Below are positions 8,901 through 9,212 of a DNA stretch of 9,212 nucleotides, piece by piece. A model generated the notes under the pieces. It was not told where the DNA came from, searched no databases, and worked only from the letters and a program-made list of their open reading frames with translations. The stretch is from Desulfovibrio sp. (lineage in GTDB: Bacteria; Desulfobacterota; Desulfovibrionia; Desulfovibrionales; Desulfovibrionaceae), in assembly GCA_014804905.1 (NCBI GenBank), contig JAAUYX010000069.1:1-9212 (forward strand), in the 5' to 3' direction. The position numbers and the translations under genes are program-made. Position 1 is the stretch's first letter; every line of letters starts with the position of its first letter.

Positions 8901-9212
8901 GCGGAAGAAGTCCCGCAGGCCGTGGCTGATGCGCCCGCACCCCCAGCGGATGCCGTGAGCCCGGATGCCGAACCTTCGGATACGGCTGGGAGTGCGCCCG
9001 AAGCCGGGGCCGAAGTCGAAACCGGGTCCTTCCTGGCCTCCGTGGTGGAGGCCCGTCCGGCCGCGCCGGCAGCGGAAAGCCCGGAGCCTGCTCCCGCGCA
9101 GGACGCGCCACAGGCGCAGGAGGAAACACCTGCTCCTGAAGCCGCGCCGCCAGCCGCGCCGGAGTCCCCCAGTCCAGCCCCCGCGGGTGCGCCCCTGTCC
9201 GCGGCCGCGCAG
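5901..9212 (+). CDS. Degenerate 7TMR-DISM hybrid histidine kinase-like protein (3' end outside window)
   Basis: The frame is open to the window edge (1104 codons, no stop). With M1 at 5901, the order is: signal peptide (10-39, ending PGLAA); Ala-rich linker; periplasmic 7TMR-DISMED2-like domain (about 90-222, YLDYLLDESGTLDIEEA and VMWLRFTLAP); seven membrane helices (about 234-426); disordered linker; histidine-kinase-like core (about 500-706); receiver-like domain (about 720-838); and an Ala/Pro/Glu-rich tail from 844. 7TMR-DISM proteins sense periplasmic ligands and signal inward. Here the H-box HEIRTPL reads GALRAPL (508-514), so the phospho-acceptor His is Gly. The N-box Asn is Ser626 and G2 reads SLALA (670-674), while G1 DTGTG (658-662) survives. 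In the receiver the acceptor Asp is Ala769 and the Lys is Glu823. It may signal by conformation or binding rather than phosphotransfer. ATG 5928 is an alternative start. No ligand or partner can be assigned. Confidence 0.85.
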   Translation, partial: MTMMGSGAPMCRLLRAGLSGMALVVLACLLFLAQPGLAADALLQGARPDASPDAQAEAAVAPALAALQASRPAGARPQQPMLPARGAGPSLSLLPYLDYLLDESGTLDIEEAAAQDRATAYAPLALEKLPRAEGVMWLRFTLAPLQSGERPQTLLLDMGASIPGTPMLYEPERNDLSGALEWRESSPAPRNVLVLPEAGVEPITCYIRLDGLPGLWFSPLVRTPADAATNWGSLARTGAILALGIVMLLCLLRWLSENGQWRVWTALYVAVALAQALLGMPEAGTAGLGLGKAAATLAPGIALMLLPHVGRHLMRTHERARSIDIQLFLLSFPGAALALVPLLPGWAWLDRWLDLWPAATLIFVPTALGAWIMGLGGARRFLLGCLLPPLFVAAGVFGLDFGIPANLLASAPIWGTALSALLIAATGAPADMAAPAAGTAAAEAMPQQPEEAGIITLDHPLDDPNLRLVSGGGAAPAATTGGAAASGTDEPLPEGISAERARAEAREGALRAPLDDLLREGAALEQCALPPAVRQYASAMLAAARRMADVLSQPDAGAAGTAAEEAGEAPTAFDLQRLLREAHGAVAPAAEYAGIGLAWYMPPHLGQLYRGDARTLGETLGLLLESAVRATRQGAVHLSARRVPESSDAGNILFTVTDTGTGAPPSERSSLALARAWELAARHGGYVGMEYGPNGTTIAFSLHLEPLEDSAEDLPGEGLAHVIVVAEDAAQRRELARMAADLPCRLSEAASEHEALRRHEADPAVLLVAHGRYALPAAADMVTKFMEIADEAGLSGCKVLAITADDSQWNLLADSGFTHALLEPVDAEALRQTVRDVIRNARRTRPAAPKAPEKAEDAPQAEATTDSAETVADAPATDETPSAPEEPQDASDAAQAPADKTPADREKAPAGEPEAPETEAEAPAAAGETGQAPEPEQPETAEESPAVDAIDDSKDDAAEGVPAANAGEASEPAPAPDEKQEEADADSESGEAAASEGSPTAEEVPQAVADAPAPPADAVSPDAEPSDTAGSAPEAGAEVETGSFLASVVEARPAAPAAESPEPAPAQDAPQAQEETPAPEAAPPAAPESPSPAPAGAPLSAAAQ
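6168..6566 (+). other. Periplasmic 7TMR-DISMED2-like sensor domain
   Basis: Residues 90-222 of the large protein. The opening YLDYLLDESGTLDIEEA matches the family's typical start (Y-x-E/D-D-x-S/G-x-L-x-x-E). A WLRFTL strand follows at 138-143, where the family has a W-L-R-x-x-L strand. This fold is a beta-sandwich proposed to bind carbohydrates or other small ligands. Assigned by eye; a profile search would settle it. Confidence 0.65.
6600..7178 (+). other. Seven-transmembrane module (7TMR-DISM type)
   Basis: Hydrophobic helices at about residues 234-254, 261-279, 293-309, 326-345, 353-374, 381-400 and 404-426 of the large protein. The count of exactly seven and the short loops fit 7TMR-DISM. 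The loop with RHLMRTHERARS (311-322) is the most basic and is likely cytoplasmic. Confidence 0.7.
7398..8018 (+). other. Degenerate histidine kinase core (HisKA plus HATPase-like)
   Basis: Residues 500-706 of the large protein. The dimerisation helix keeps the L-R-x-P-L part of the H-box (510-514) but has Gly508 at the His position. The ATPase-like part keeps G1 DTGTG (658-662) and the NGTT (694-697) near the end, but the N-box reads LLLESAVRAT with Ser626 at the Asn position and the G2 glycines are gone. ATP binding is doubtful and autophosphorylation on the usual His is not possible. Confidence 0.7.
8058..8429 (+). other. Degenerate receiver (REC-like) domain
   Basis: Residues 720-843 of the large protein. 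The VIVVAED start (722-728), AVLLVAHG strand (764-771), LAITA (800-804) and LLEPV (821-825) align in order with the receiver beta-strands. The acceptor Asp position is Ala769 and the conserved Lys position is Glu823; only the Thr/Ala pair (803-804) and part of the acidic pair remain. The overall fold call is moderately secure and phospho-activity is unlikely. Confidence 0.65.
8430..9212 (+). other. Ala/Pro/Glu-rich low-complexity tail (runs off window)
   Basis: From about residue 844 to the window end (1104) the frame encodes an acidic, disordered chain dominated by Ala, Pro, Glu and Asp, with no regular repeat unit that I can see. It contains a short hydrophobic patch, SFLASVV (1043-1049). 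The true length and anything C-terminal to it cannot be seen. Confidence 0.75.

Overview
This GC-rich window is almost entirely coding, all on the + strand. It reads as a cytochrome c maturation (Ccm, System I) operon followed by a two-gene membrane/signalling unit. The style of the Ccm proteins, the F-A-B-C-D order, the absence of ccmG/ccmH and the strong G/C third-position bias suggest a deltaproteobacterium of the Desulfovibrio type. That assignment is inference; no rRNA or species marker is present.

Region 1 (10-4833) holds ccmF (haem lyase), ccmA and ccmB (ABC transporter), ccmC (haem handling, WWD family), a 46-residue ccmD-like protein, and a membrane-anchored TPR protein resembling the TPR half of CcmI/CycH. 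Genes overlap or nearly abut except for a 53-nt ccmC-ccmD gap with a small hairpin. ccmE is not in the window and may lie upstream. Together these genes would supply haem to the periplasm and attach it to apocytochromes c, with the TPR protein a plausible apocytochrome-binding partner.

Region 2 (4834-4966) is a 133-nt non-coding gap that opens with a good candidate intrinsic terminator (stem plus six T's). I saw no convincing promoter in the rest of it.

Region 3 (4967-9212) holds a second TPR protein with a long disordered, basic, cytoplasmic-looking N-terminus and one membrane helix. Seven nucleotides after its stop begins a very large open frame that runs off the window, with 1104 codons visible. 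It encodes a signal peptide, a periplasmic 7TMR-DISMED2-like domain, seven membrane helices, a histidine-kinase-like core, a receiver-like domain and an Ala/Pro/Glu-rich tail of over 260 residues. By motif alignment the kinase has lost its phospho-acceptor His, N-box Asn and G2 glycines, and the receiver has lost its phospho-acceptor Asp and conserved Lys. It therefore looks like a pseudo-hybrid-kinase, and is the most unusual item here.
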